Counted from the stretch's first letter, positions 44,430 through 54,068 are shown. The stretch: 64,000 nucleotides of DNA from an uncultured Lachnospiraceae bacterium (GCA_934320895.1 CAKRFY010000001.1:124001-188000), one strand, 5' to 3'. A program made the numbers and translations. The notes: generated from the sequence alone by a model not told the origin.

Positions 44430-44472
44430 AAGTACAGTGAATATCAATTTTCACCATGCTAGTGTACTGTAA
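44430..44472 (-). other. Stem-loop at the pilT-pilC junction
   Basis: AGTACA/TGTACT outer arms enclose a GTGAA/TTCAC stem in the 70-bp gap between pilT and pilC. The CTAGTGTACTGTA 13-mer at 44459-44471 recurs at 54354-54366, just after the stop of another minus-strand gene. Confidence 0.45.
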
Positions 44473-44475
44473 TCT

Positions 44476-45537
44476 CTAGAATAATTTACCACGCATCTTC
44501 GTGTCGTCCTGTGCAAATTCTACTGCACTGTCAGCCGATATTTTGTGTTTGAGGTACAGATCAAACAATGAGTCATCCATCATTATCATGCCGTTTTTCT
44601 TACTTGTCTGCATAATAGATGGAAGCTGATGCGTCTTGTCCTCTCTGATAAGATTCTTTATGGCAGGTGTTCCAAACATTACCTCAAATGCTGCTATCCT
44701 GCCCTTTATATCTGCCCTTGGCAAAAGCTGCTGCGATATAACTGCTTCAAGTACTGATGCAAGCTGTATTCTGACCTGCTCCTGCTGGTGCGGTGGAAAT
44801 ACATCTATGATTCTCTCAATCGTAGGTGCAGCACCTATCGTATGAAGTGTAGAAAATACAAGGTGGCCTGTCTCTGCTGCCGTAACGGCTGTCGAGATAG
44901 TATCAAGGTCACGCATCTCTCCGACAAGTATAATATCCGGATCTTCACGAAGTGCCGAGCGCAACGCATCACCATAGGACTCTGTATCAAGTCCTATCTC
45001 ACGCTGATTTACTATCGCCTTTTTATGATTGTGAAGGTACTCGATAGGATCTTCAAGTGTTATTATATGAACATTTTTTTCATTATTTATAATGTCTATA
45101 AGTGAGGCAAGTGTCGTTGATTTACCACTTCCTGTAGGCCCTGTAACAAGCACAAGTCCTCTCTTTTTCTTTGTAAGTTCTATGACATGGTGTGGTATTC
45201 CAAGACTTTCTGCACTCGGAATACTTGTCCCGATAAGTCTTAATACCGCTGCATATGAACCACGCTGCTTAAATGCATTTACACGAAATCTGCCGACTTC
45301 GTTTATGGCGTAGGCAAAATCAAGCTCTCCCTTTTCTGCCATCGTCTTTTTCTGTGACTCCTTCATCATAGATTCAACGAGTTCCTTTGCCTTGTCTGGC
45401 ATAATTTTCTCAAAATCAGGCATTTCACAAAGTTCGCCACGAATTCTGCATTTAGGTTTGATACCAACCGTGATATGTAGATCTGATGCGCCAAGTTCTT
45501 TCGCTTTCATCAGAAGTGAATACATATTAGTTTCCAT
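44476..45537 (-). CDS. pilT: PilT-type retraction ATPase
   Basis: A 353-residue hexameric ATPase that powers pilus retraction. It has an N-terminal PAS-like domain (ASDLHITVGIKPKCRIRGEL), Walker A GPTGSGKS, the Asp box (TLEDPIEY), Walker B with ILVGEMRDLDT, the His box (HLVFSTLHT) and the PilT-specific AIKNLIRED motif (consensus AIRNLIRE). There is no zinc tetracysteine, separating it from PilB. Its presence predicts dynamic pili capable of twitching or DNA uptake. Confidence 0.95.
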   Translation of the reverse strand: METNMYSLLMKAKELGASDLHITVGIKPKCRIRGELCEMPDFEKIMPDKAKELVESMMKESQKKTMAEKGELDFAYAINEVGRFRVNAFKQRGSYAAVLRLIGTSIPSAESLGIPHHVIELTKKKRGLVLVTGPTGSGKSTTLASLIDIINNEKNVHIITLEDPIEYLHNHKKAIVNQREIGLDTESYGDALRSALREDPDIILVGEMRDLDTISTAVTAAETGHLVFSTLHTIGAAPTIERIIDVFPPHQQEQVRIQLASVLEAVISQQLLPRADIKGRIAAFEVMFGTPAIKNLIREDKTHQLPSIMQTSKKNGMIMMDDSLFDLYLKHKISADSAVEFAQDDTKMRGKLF

Positions 45538-45548
45538 AACTTCTCCTC

Positions 45549-47270
45549 CTAATTGTTCTCGTATGTAACACGACGAACTTCATCTACTGTAGTAATACCT
45601 TTTAATACATAGTCTATAACACTCATTCTAAGTGTCTTCATACCATTTTTAAGTGCTATCTGCTCAAGAGTATCGGCATTTTCACCTTTGTTTATCGCTC
45701 TTTTTAGCTCACGGTTTACCGGCATTATCTCATACACACCGATTCGACCATAATAACCTGTTCCTCCACACCGCACACATTCACAATGGCGCGCTTTTTT
45801 TATCATAAGCTTTTCAGAATTGTCTTTAAGTCCAAGTTCTCTTTTATCATCCTCTGTTGCTTCTACCATCACGCCACACTCCGGACAGACTCTTCGTACA
45901 AGTCGCTGTGCAATAACTCCTATAACAGAATCACCGATCATGTAATTTTGAACTCCCATATCTTCAAGTCTGGTGATCGTGCTTGCCGCACTGTTCGTAT
46001 GAAGTGTGCTTACAACAAGATGCCCTGTGATAGATGCTTTTACGGCAATCTCTGCTGTCTCGGCATCTCGTATCTCTCCTATCATGATGATATCAGGATC
46101 CTGTCTTAAGATCGAGCGAAGTGCTGAACCAAATGTAAGTCCTGCTTTTTCATTTACCTGAACCTGATTTATGCCATTGATATTAGCCTCAACTGGATCC
46201 TCTACTGTAATTATATTCACACCTTCAACATTTAATTCACTTAATGCGGTGTAAAGTGTTGTCGATTTTCCGCTTCCCGTAGGCCCCGTTACTAATATTA
46301 AACCATTATTGTGGCTCAGTATATCGTTAAATTTTTCCAGTTCATCATCTGGAAATCCAAGGTCTCTTTTGTCTCTTGTAAGACCGGTCTTTTGTGCAAG
46401 TCGCATAACTGCCTTCTCGCCGTATACTGTCGGAAGCAATGATACTCGTATATCATACTCCTGCCTGTCGACAATAGATGTTGCTCTTCCGTCCTGCGGC
46501 CTTCTTTTTTCCGAAATATCAAGTCCGCTCACTATCTTTATTCGGGCTATCATAGCAGCATGAAGTGCTATGTCATGCCTCATTTCTTCATGCAGTACAC
46601 CGTCTACACGAAAACGTATACGAACCTGATTTTCCATAGGCTCTATATGAATATCGCTCGCCCTTTTATGTACTGCCTGTTCTATGATCTGTCTGACGAG
46701 TTTAACAATCGGTGCTTCTGTCTGGTCTTCACGCTCTTCATTCTGAACTGCACCGTTATTTTGCTGCTGCCTCTCTCTTGTGTACTGCTCTGCCACACGA
46801 AGTACCTCAGCATTTCCGTAATATCTGTCTATAGCCGCAGCTATATCACTCTGAACTGTCACACATCTCTCAATCTGGAAACCCGTTATGATTGATATAT
46901 CGTCCATAGCTCTGATATCAAGCGGATCACTCATCGCTACTTTTAATATATTTGGATTTTTCTCGCTAAACGCGAATGGAATCAGACTATATTTACGCAA
47001 TACCGACTCGTCGATCATCTTTATAATCTCATCCTGAATACGGATATTTGACAAGTCTACACTCTCTATACCAAGCTGCTGCTGCAATGCTTCCATGATC
47101 TGCTGCTCTGTCGTAAAACCAAGTTCTATAAGCACGCTTCCCAGCTTTTCACCTTTTTTCTCGGTCTTTTGCATCTCTAATGCCGTACCGAGCTGTTCTT
47201 CTGTGATAACCCCTACTTCTACAAGAAGATCCCCAAGTCTTTTTTTCTTTCTATAACCTGCTGCCCTCAC
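45549..47270 (-). CDS. pilB: PilB/GspE-type assembly ATPase
   Basis: A 573-residue extension ATPase and first gene of the operon. The N-terminal ~150 residues are a MshEN/GspE-N domain (RLGDLLVEVGVITEEQL, LGSVLIELGFTTEQQI), of the kind that can bind c-di-GMP in MshE-like relatives. The ATPase core has Walker A GPTGSGKST, the Asp box VEDPVEANI, Walker B DIIMIGEIRDAET and the His box HLVVSTLHT. A zinc tetracysteine follows (CPEC and CVRC, about 40 residues apart). I prefer GTG 47270, spaced from GAGGTG, over GTG 47282, which lies on that site. Confidence 0.92.
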   Translation of the reverse strand: MRAAGYRKKKRLGDLLVEVGVITEEQLGTALEMQKTEKKGEKLGSVLIELGFTTEQQIMEALQQQLGIESVDLSNIRIQDEIIKMIDESVLRKYSLIPFAFSEKNPNILKVAMSDPLDIRAMDDISIITGFQIERCVTVQSDIAAAIDRYYGNAEVLRVAEQYTRERQQQNNGAVQNEEREDQTEAPIVKLVRQIIEQAVHKRASDIHIEPMENQVRIRFRVDGVLHEEMRHDIALHAAMIARIKIVSGLDISEKRRPQDGRATSIVDRQEYDIRVSLLPTVYGEKAVMRLAQKTGLTRDKRDLGFPDDELEKFNDILSHNNGLILVTGPTGSGKSTTLYTALSELNVEGVNIITVEDPVEANINGINQVQVNEKAGLTFGSALRSILRQDPDIIMIGEIRDAETAEIAVKASITGHLVVSTLHTNSAASTITRLEDMGVQNYMIGDSVIGVIAQRLVRRVCPECGVMVEATEDDKRELGLKDNSEKLMIKKARHCECVRCGGTGYYGRIGVYEIMPVNRELKRAINKGENADTLEQIALKNGMKTLRMSVIDYVLKGITTVDEVRRVTYENN

Positions 47271-47514
47271 TACAAAAATCACCTCATGATCATTTTTACC
47301 CTTATTTTACCTTTTTCCCTTTATGATTTTTGTTTTAATTCTCAATTTCACCCTTAAATCAATTTTTTTCAACCTATAATTTTTATAGAATACACCCTAT
47401 TTATAAAAAAATCAATATTTTCTCAGCATAATTTTTATTTAAACTATTTTACTTATATACAAAAAAATCACTTGTTTTTTCGCCATTTCTTCTATTTAAC
47501 AAACTTTTTTCACC
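47271..47514. other. Very AT-rich region upstream of the pilus operon
   Basis: With the amylase terminator this makes a 327-bp gene-free gap. It is nearly all A and T and must hold the promoter of the pilus operon, but several poor TTGA/TATA pairs compete and none can be chosen. No operator-like dyad stands out. Confidence 0.5.
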
Positions 47515-47564
47515 CAAAAAAGGCGAATATAAATGCTTTTTTGCTTACATTTACATCCGCCTTC
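47515..47564 (-). terminator. Terminator of the GH13 gene
   Basis: AGGCGAATATAAATG at 47521-47535 pairs with its near-complement at 47549-47563 (two G-T wobbles), and the minus strand continues TTTTTT. Confidence 0.82.
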
Positions 47565-47597
47565 AACATGAAGAATTATATAAAATTTCATCAGTAA

Positions 47598-49154
47598 CTA
47601 TACAAGTTTTATAAATGCAGCTGTCTGTGCTGATGCTTTAACAGACTTCCCGTCACTTTCTACATTTCCGCCAAAACTATAGATTTTTTCTCCAAGTTTT
47701 CCTTCAAATTCAAATGTAACATCTTTTGCTGAAGGATTTATTACTACAAGGATTTTCTCGTCCTCACTGCTTCTTACATATGCAAGCGGATAAGTATCTT
47801 TCTTGGCTGCGACAAATTCTATCTCACCTTTACTTAAGAGTGCTGTATGCTCTTTTCTTATCTTTATGAGTTTCTTTATCTCATTGTAAAGTGAATCTTC
47901 ATCTGCTGCCTGATTTTTCACTGTTGGACGGTTTTCATCACTGTCCTGCGCAATATAAAGCATTTCTTTCTTGGCATTGCTAAATCCTGCATTTACACTG
48001 TCATCCCACTGCATAGGTGTTCTTGAACCTGTTCTTCCATATCCACCCTCTACTGATGTAAGACCTTCAACATATTTCATGCCAATTTCATCACCATAGT
48101 AGATAAATGGAGCACCCGGCATTGATAAGAGGAATGCAAATGCAACTTTAAGCTCATCACCCTTAATTTCCTGTGAAATCCTGCCCATATCATGGTTTCC
48201 TGAAGGAATACACATAAGTCCCTTCTTTTCTGATTTCTCATAATTTTCAAGATATTTTTCTACAAAAGCTGATATATCACCTTTTCCTCTTGACGAGAAG
48301 AATGGCTCCTCACAGCGGAATAAGTCATTATAGTGAGATGGCCCAAAGTGAAGAAGAAAATCCATATGGAAACCACCCTGAAGTGACTTATCAGGCTCTC
48401 CCCATTCTGAAACCATTGCAGCATTTGGAAATTCCTTATCAAGAAATTCTCTTACATTCTGCCAGAGTTTTATCGTTCCTTTTCCATCCTCATCATTTTT
48501 CACAAGGGAACCTGCCATGTCTACTCTGAAACCATCTGCACCCATCTGAAGCCAGAAACGCATAACATCTTTCATTGCTTCAAGCGTAGCTTTCGGCCCC
48601 TCATCATCCATTGACTGCTGCCAAGGACGCTCTGGTTTATAATATCCATAATTTAATGCTGGCTGGTGTGAGAAAAAGTTTACTGCACATGAACCATCCC
48701 TGTCTGAGATTCCCCTGATACAGCCCATTCCCTGTGGTTCCTCCCAAATGCTGTCTGTCCAGACATATCTGTCTGTAAATTCATTCTTTTCAGCCTTCAT
48801 TGACTGTTTGAACCACTCATGCTGTACAGAAGTGTGTCCCGGAACAAGGTCGAGAAGAATATGCATATCTCTTTTGTGTGCTTCTTTAAAAAGATTTGCA
48901 AGATCTTCGTTTGTACCATATCTAGGTGCAACCATGTAATAATCTTCAACATCATAACCCGCATCACCGAAAGGCGATTTGAAACATGGATTTATCCATA
49001 TAGCATTACAGCCTAAATCCTTTATGTAATCCAGTTTCTCTGTGATACCATTTATGTCACCTATACCATCAGCATTTGTGTCGTTGAATGATTGTGGATA
49101 GATTTCATAAAAAATTGCATTGTCAAGCCACTTTGGACCTTTTGTATTACTCAT
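47598..49154 (-). CDS. GH13 alpha-glucosidase/alpha-amylase family enzyme
   Basis: A 518-residue cytoplasmic (no signal peptide) glycoside hydrolase of the GH13 TIM-barrel clan. Catalytic residues are the nucleophile Asp in GFRVDMA, the acid/base Glu in MVSEWGE and the transition-state Asp in SGNHDM. Region I reads DLVPGHTS, where most family members have Asn-His, a variant seen in some intracellular members. A C-terminal beta domain completes it. It likely hydrolyses maltodextrins, glucosides or trehalose-like sugars; the exact substrate is not settled. It is divergent from an AraC regulator that probably controls it. Confidence 0.88.
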   Translation of the reverse strand: MSNTKGPKWLDNAIFYEIYPQSFNDTNADGIGDINGITEKLDYIKDLGCNAIWINPCFKSPFGDAGYDVEDYYMVAPRYGTNEDLANLFKEAHKRDMHILLDLVPGHTSVQHEWFKQSMKAEKNEFTDRYVWTDSIWEEPQGMGCIRGISDRDGSCAVNFFSHQPALNYGYYKPERPWQQSMDDEGPKATLEAMKDVMRFWLQMGADGFRVDMAGSLVKNDEDGKGTIKLWQNVREFLDKEFPNAAMVSEWGEPDKSLQGGFHMDFLLHFGPSHYNDLFRCEEPFFSSRGKGDISAFVEKYLENYEKSEKKGLMCIPSGNHDMGRISQEIKGDELKVAFAFLLSMPGAPFIYYGDEIGMKYVEGLTSVEGGYGRTGSRTPMQWDDSVNAGFSNAKKEMLYIAQDSDENRPTVKNQAADEDSLYNEIKKLIKIRKEHTALLSKGEIEFVAAKKDTYPLAYVRSSEDEKILVVINPSAKDVTFEFEGKLGEKIYSFGGNVESDGKSVKASAQTAAFIKLV

Positions 49155-49294
49155 AGTTCATTAATCCTCCTGTTTTTCTAAACTTTTGACTTCGTGTTAT
49201 TTTAACAATATAATAATACTTGATACTGCTTATATTCTAGCAAAAAAGTTTCGAAAACTGATACTATACTAGCTTAAATTGAGGGATAAATACT

Positions 49295-50149
49295 ATGAAT
49301 AAAAAAAATACATTACAAGAAAACATACACCATAGCAGCGCGCTCATTCCATTCAGCTACTATAAAAGCGCCATTCCTGATTTTTTTCCTTTTGTTCCAA
49401 TGCACAGCCATTCTGAGTGGGAACTGAACTATATAACTGAAGGCGAAGCATTTTTTATTACGGATAAGACAAAAATAACAGCATGTGCAGGGGATATCGT
49501 TCTCTTTTTCCCACACATGCTGCATGCTATTGAATCTGATACTAAGATTATTTATGATACCGTGGTGTTTAACACGGATATGCTCGGGAACACAAATGAC
49601 CGCTGTTTTTCACAAATACTCTCTCCCATGTGCAACCTATCTGCCGACCTTTTACATATCACAGCTAAAAATAAATTTTATGAAGAAATGCATCAATGCG
49701 CCTCAACTGTAGTCTGGTGTGCCATTCAAAATTCGCCACAGGCAGACTTGCTTATGAAAGGAGAAATCATGCGCTTTTTATGGTATGCCTTTTCAGGAAA
49801 CTCCATAGTTTTTAACAAAAAACAGCCACAGAGCAATGAGATCCGTGAAATCCTCTACTATATAAATGAGCATTACAATGAACCTCTCACAATAGAATTT
49901 CTAGCTGCAAAAGCACACCTTAGCAAAAGCTGGTTTATGCGTAAATTTCACGATACCGTAGGTGTTGGTGCTATCGAATATATAAACAAACTGCGCATCC
50001 AAAAAGTATGTGAAATGCTCCTTGACGGCAATAAGATAGCTGATGCTGCTTTTGAGTGCGGATTTCAAAATCTATCAAACTTTAACAGGCTTTTTAAGGC
50101 TATGGTCGGGTGTACACCGAGAGAATATCCGGACGGGCGAAGTATGTGA
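49295..50149 (+). CDS. AraC-family transcriptional regulator
   Basis: A 284-residue regulator with an N-terminal cupin-like sensor (HSHSEWELNYITEGEAFFIT) and a C-terminal double HTH (~185-280): LTIEFLAAKAHLSKSWFMRKF and IADAAFECGFQNLSNFNRLFK with the final TPREY. A GAGGGA site precedes the ATG. The 140-bp gap shared with the divergent GH13 gene should hold the operator sites for both. The inducer is presumably a sugar, by analogy with MsmR/RhaS-type relatives. Confidence 0.92.
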   Translation: MNKKNTLQENIHHSSALIPFSYYKSAIPDFFPFVPMHSHSEWELNYITEGEAFFITDKTKITACAGDIVLFFPHMLHAIESDTKIIYDTVVFNTDMLGNTNDRCFSQILSPMCNLSADLLHITAKNKFYEEMHQCASTVVWCAIQNSPQADLLMKGEIMRFLWYAFSGNSIVFNKKQPQSNEIREILYYINEHYNEPLTIEFLAAKAHLSKSWFMRKFHDTVGVGAIEYINKLRIQKVCEMLLDGNKIADAAFECGFQNLSNFNRLFKAMVGCTPREYPDGRSM

Positions 50150-50187
50150 GGAAAAGAGAATTTTATCGTTTGTAAATTTTTCCTTTA

Positions 50188-51771
50188 TCACACTACTACT
50201 TCAAGTATCCTTTTGCCTTTATACTCCAATTCACTTATTCCAATCTTTTTGTTTTTATTAAAATTAAAACTAAGCAGATAACCTTTATCCTGTTTATAAT
50301 ACTCAAGATAATCAAACAACTGCTTCTCTCCCCGTGAATTATATTCATCTCCATGCCAGATTTTTAACTCAATAATAAATCTTCTACCTTTATAATCTAC
50401 TATTATGTCAGTACGCCTGTTATTTCTCGTCCGTGCTTCAATATAATAATTTCCTGTACCATTTATTATAGGCTTTAAAAACAAAAGAAAAAGTTTTCTG
50501 CCATTTTCTTCTACAAATCTGTGGTCATTATCAGTATATATTTCCTCAAAATACTCAAAAAACTTTTTCATAACAAGATCCATTTGCAGCATATCTGAAG
50601 ATATAAACTGATTTCTGTCTGCTGCGGCATCTATATACAATTTTTCATCAATTGCCATTTCTGATAAAAATGTATCATAAAGCTGTGTCTCAAAAATTCT
50701 GTTTGACACCGCCACAATACCATTTTTGTCTTTCAAGAATCCAAATGTAACTCCCAGATTTATTATTGGATTTTCCCTTTTAAACGGGAAATCAATTCCG
50801 TCAAACAATATTTTTTGAAGCATATTTTTTAATTTATGATAATCCAACAGCTTCTTTGTCATATCATCAAACAAAGTATTAGGCTCTTTTAACAAAATCT
50901 TTACTGCCTGCAAAACTCCCTCTTTAGTCCATGCATCTCTTTCACTTCGTTTTCCAATGCTCACCGCAACTCTTTCATCAATCAATTGACATATTCGTGA
51001 CACCAGATATGGATATCCTGATGTATAGTCAAATATCATCGATGATATTTCAACAATGTTCATTCCTGTATTATGTTCATTTTCATATTCCAACAACATA
51101 GACTTTATATCGTCAACATTAAAACTCATGTCAACCATAAAATCGACAGCAATATTCCACGGACTGTTATATTTAGTTTCATCCTGAGGATGCAGTTTTA
51201 TTTTTAAACTTTTTACATCATATACCCCTGCCAGTATCACAGAATGAAATGTAACATCCTTTCCATGCTGATATTTCAGATATTTTTCTCTAAGCAGCCC
51301 AAGAAATGAAAGAAAAATCTGATTGTCTGAACTTTTATCAACCTCATCTATCATCAGAACTACTCTTTTGTCGCAGTTTTTACATAAATTTGTGATTTTT
51401 GTTCCCAATGACCGCATAGGAAATTTTTCCGATAATGGTTCATTCCATTCACTGATAATATTTTCTGAAACATTTTGCTCCTTTAAGCACTCTGCTATAT
51501 CCATTACTAACCCCTCAGCAAGTGTGCCAAGCGACGCAAAATATTCGTCTACGGCTTCAAAACTCAGACTGATAACGAGATATTGTTTTTTCAATCTCTG
51601 TTCAAGCATATATAATGTAGTTGTCTTTCCATACTGTCTTGCACGATTTATTGTAAAATACCGACCACTCCCAATATAATCATGAATTATCATATCTATT
51701 CTACCGCTTATATCGACCATATAATTTTTATCAGGTATGCAGGTTCCCGTAATACAAAATCGTTTCGGCAT
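50188..51771 (-). CDS. AAA-like ATPase with C-terminal PD-(D/E)XK nuclease domain
   Basis: A 527-residue protein. Residues ~30-290 form an AAA/STAND-like ATPase (P-loop variant RARQYGKTT near 43-51; Walker B VVLMIDEVDK). The last ~150 residues form a PD-(D/E)XK domain (RRTDIIVDYKGRRFIIELKIW, with Asp and the Glu-Leu-Lys triad, then GEKQLFDYL). Such AAA-ATPase_like/PD-(D/E)XK proteins occur in many copies in gut bacteria; proposed roles involve defence or mobile-element biology, but their true function is unknown. GGAGG precedes ATG 51771, and a 130-nt structured leader lies upstream. It is monocistronic. Confidence 0.8.
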   Translation of the reverse strand: MPKRFCITGTCIPDKNYMVDISGRIDMIIHDYIGSGRYFTINRARQYGKTTTLYMLEQRLKKQYLVISLSFEAVDEYFASLGTLAEGLVMDIAECLKEQNVSENIISEWNEPLSEKFPMRSLGTKITNLCKNCDKRVVLMIDEVDKSSDNQIFLSFLGLLREKYLKYQHGKDVTFHSVILAGVYDVKSLKIKLHPQDETKYNSPWNIAVDFMVDMSFNVDDIKSMLLEYENEHNTGMNIVEISSMIFDYTSGYPYLVSRICQLIDERVAVSIGKRSERDAWTKEGVLQAVKILLKEPNTLFDDMTKKLLDYHKLKNMLQKILFDGIDFPFKRENPIINLGVTFGFLKDKNGIVAVSNRIFETQLYDTFLSEMAIDEKLYIDAAADRNQFISSDMLQMDLVMKKFFEYFEEIYTDNDHRFVEENGRKLFLLFLKPIINGTGNYYIEARTRNNRRTDIIVDYKGRRFIIELKIWHGDEYNSRGEKQLFDYLEYYKQDKGYLLSFNFNKNKKIGISELEYKGKRILEVVV

Positions 51772-51797
51772 ATGTAAGACCTCCTATATATTGTTAT

Positions 51798-51896
51798 TGC
51801 AACAAATTCGTGCAGACAAGAGAGCTTATTCTCTTACATCGAATTTGCGAACGATAATATCTTGCAACACGAAGTACGACAGATGCGTAGCATCTG
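51798..51896 (-). promoter_or_regulatory. Structured 5' leader of the AAA-nuclease gene
   Basis: Two hairpins are visible: CAGATGC/GCATCTG (51880-51896, 3-nt loop), and a nested structure with outer CAAATTCG/CGAATTTG (51803-51810, 51840-51847) and inner AAGAGA/TCTCTT (51818-51823, 51830-51835). Together they fill most of the ~130-nt transcribed leader. No known riboswitch was recognised. Confidence 0.5.
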
Positions 51897-51908
51897 GGAT
51901 TTAGAATT

Positions 51909-51917
51909 ATTATAGCA
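51909..51917 (-). promoter_or_regulatory. Extended -10 promoter of the AAA-nuclease gene
   Basis: On the minus strand TGCTATAAT gives an extended -10 element (TG, one base, TATAAT at 51909-51914). No good -35 box lies upstream. Confidence 0.5.
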
Positions 51918-52054
51918 TAAATTCATACATTTTTTGCACATGACAAATATTAATGTGTTCATTGTACCAAAATTCACAAAAAGTGTATAAGCTTCTCTAA
52001 ATAAAACTTACACACTTTTTGACTATTTTGATAATATTGAGCAGTATTTCTAAC

Positions 52055-54067
52055 CTACCCCTTATTCAAAACACCATGCTCTTTTAAAATCTTCTCAATA
52101 TCCGTTCCCTTAATCTTCTTCAAAACCGCATTTTTCACCATATTTAAAGGCTTTGGAAGTTCCATATCAAGAGGCGACTTTCCATCCATAAGTCTTACTG
52201 AACTTTCAACCAGATCTCTTATATCATAAGTGCTGCCCCAGACTTCCGGTACTGCCCTGTCTACCCCACACAGTCCATAAACTGCTTCCATAGCGGTTCT
52301 TACTGAATATTCCGTTGTAAATATGGTATCTCTCGGTGTCTCTGCAAACTGCCCTAAAAACGCTGCATTTACACTTCCGTCAGGTATAACATCCGGTCTG
52401 TCGCCCTTTCTTCTCGGCATAAAGAACGCTGTTATATAAGGAAGCATTGTCGGTATACAGTTTGTATGCTCTTTTGCAAGCTCATCAATCTCGTTTGTCG
52501 GAACACCAAGATGATAAAGCCATTCTGCCGCAATCTCCCATCCACAGCAGTCTTTCATCGGTTTCCTTATATAATCACCGATGGCATCTGTAAATAATCC
52601 GTAAACCCATACACAGACCTCATCCTTTTTCTGTTTTTTAAACTGTCCCTGCCTGTTTATCGTCCAGCTAAGCAGCCACGAAGAATCCATGCAGCTTACG
52701 ATTCCGCCTGTGACAACTTTTCCTGAGCGTGGATCTCTTTTACATATCTTCTCAATATATGAAATTATCTTATCATCTGATGTTGTAACTGTTGCAGATT
52801 CCCACTTTGACTTTTCAACATCTGAACAGAATTTTTCAGGATTTCCAAAAGCCCTGTGCTGTCTTGCAATATTTTTCCAAAGACTCCAACAGCCGCTTTT
52901 TCTGATTTCAGCACTGCCTGTCGGTGCATGCTCATGGTCACCATATATCGTGCTTTCCGTACAGCTTCCGTTTGTAATAAAAACAAGGTCATTATCCGTA
53001 AGTTTGATTTCTTCTTTTTTACCTGACACGACACACTCAATTGTTTTCGCCGTCTTTTTCTTTCCCTCGATATCAAATATAACATTTGTAACTTCAGTAT
53101 TAAACTTAAATGAAACCCCTGCATTTTCAAGATATTTAAGCATAGGCAGGATAAGTGATTCATACTGATTGTATCTTGTAAACTTTAATGCTGAAAAATC
53201 AGGAAGTCCCGCTATATGATGGATAAATCTCTTAAAATAAAGCTTCATCTCCAATGCACTGTGCCAATTCTGGAAAGCAAACATCGTTCTCCAATAAAGC
53301 CAGAAATTTGAGCCAAAAACTTCATCATCAAAAAAATCTTCTATTTTTTTGTCATACAGTTCTTCATCAGCGGTAAAGAATAATTTCATAATTTCCATGC
53401 ACCCTTTACGGCTAAGTCCAAATCTGCCACCAAGTTCAGCATCTTTTCCCCTGTCCGTTGTAACTCTGCAAAGCGAATAATTAGGGTCTTCTTTATTTAG
53501 ATAATAAAATTCATCTAAAACCGACTCATCCTTATTTTCTAAAGAAGGAATACTTCTAAACAAATCCCACAGGCACTCAAAATGGTCTTCCATCTCACGA
53601 CCACCACGCATTATATATCCTCTTGAAGCATCGTTTATACCATCACATGCACCACCTGCGATATCAAGAGCCTCTAAAATATGAATATTTTCTCCGGGCA
53701 TCTTTGCATCTCTCACCAAAAAGCAGGCAGCAGCAAGTGAACCAAGACCACTTCCTACGATGTACGCTGATTTTCCTTCAATCCCAACAGGCTTTTTAGG
53801 CCTTGCAAATGCCTCATAATTGCCGCTTGCGTAATAAATCCCTTTGCTGTTTTTATCATACTTTCCACGCTCTGTATTCTGATAATCAGGATTTTCATAT
53901 CTGTTTATCCCATTATTTCTGTATTTATCACTTTTTCTCTTTGAATCAGCACACCCCTGCAAGCTTTCGTCGGATCTATCACCTTTTGCAAACTTCGCTT
54001 TGCACAAGGCAGCTGCCCCTGCTCCGACTGCGATAACTGAAGCTGTTTTTATAATTTTCTTATTCAT
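52055..54067 (-). CDS. ohyA: Oleate hydratase with N-terminal membrane anchor
   Basis: A 670-residue FAD-dependent enzyme that adds water to the 9-10 double bond of oleate to give 10-hydroxystearate (family once called myosin-cross-reactive antigen). The FAD-binding Rossmann motif GSGLGSLAAACF lies after residue ~105; other family blocks are MRGGREMEDHFECLWDL, RYNQYESLILPM and GCWSLWKNIA. The N-terminus (~5-28) is hydrophobic with an Ala/Gly core, followed by a ~70-residue polar linker, which the ~590-residue soluble enzymes lack. This suggests membrane tethering, close to fatty-acid substrates. ATG 54067 is chosen from the GGAG six bases upstream. Confidence 0.9.
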   Translation of the reverse strand: MNKKIIKTASVIAVGAGAAALCKAKFAKGDRSDESLQGCADSKRKSDKYRNNGINRYENPDYQNTERGKYDKNSKGIYYASGNYEAFARPKKPVGIEGKSAYIVGSGLGSLAAACFLVRDAKMPGENIHILEALDIAGGACDGINDASRGYIMRGGREMEDHFECLWDLFRSIPSLENKDESVLDEFYYLNKEDPNYSLCRVTTDRGKDAELGGRFGLSRKGCMEIMKLFFTADEELYDKKIEDFFDDEVFGSNFWLYWRTMFAFQNWHSALEMKLYFKRFIHHIAGLPDFSALKFTRYNQYESLILPMLKYLENAGVSFKFNTEVTNVIFDIEGKKKTAKTIECVVSGKKEEIKLTDNDLVFITNGSCTESTIYGDHEHAPTGSAEIRKSGCWSLWKNIARQHRAFGNPEKFCSDVEKSKWESATVTTSDDKIISYIEKICKRDPRSGKVVTGGIVSCMDSSWLLSWTINRQGQFKKQKKDEVCVWVYGLFTDAIGDYIRKPMKDCCGWEIAAEWLYHLGVPTNEIDELAKEHTNCIPTMLPYITAFFMPRRKGDRPDVIPDGSVNAAFLGQFAETPRDTIFTTEYSVRTAMEAVYGLCGVDRAVPEVWGSTYDIRDLVESSVRLMDGKSPLDMELPKPLNMVKNAVLKKIKGTDIEKILKEHGVLNKG

Positions 54068-54068
54068 G

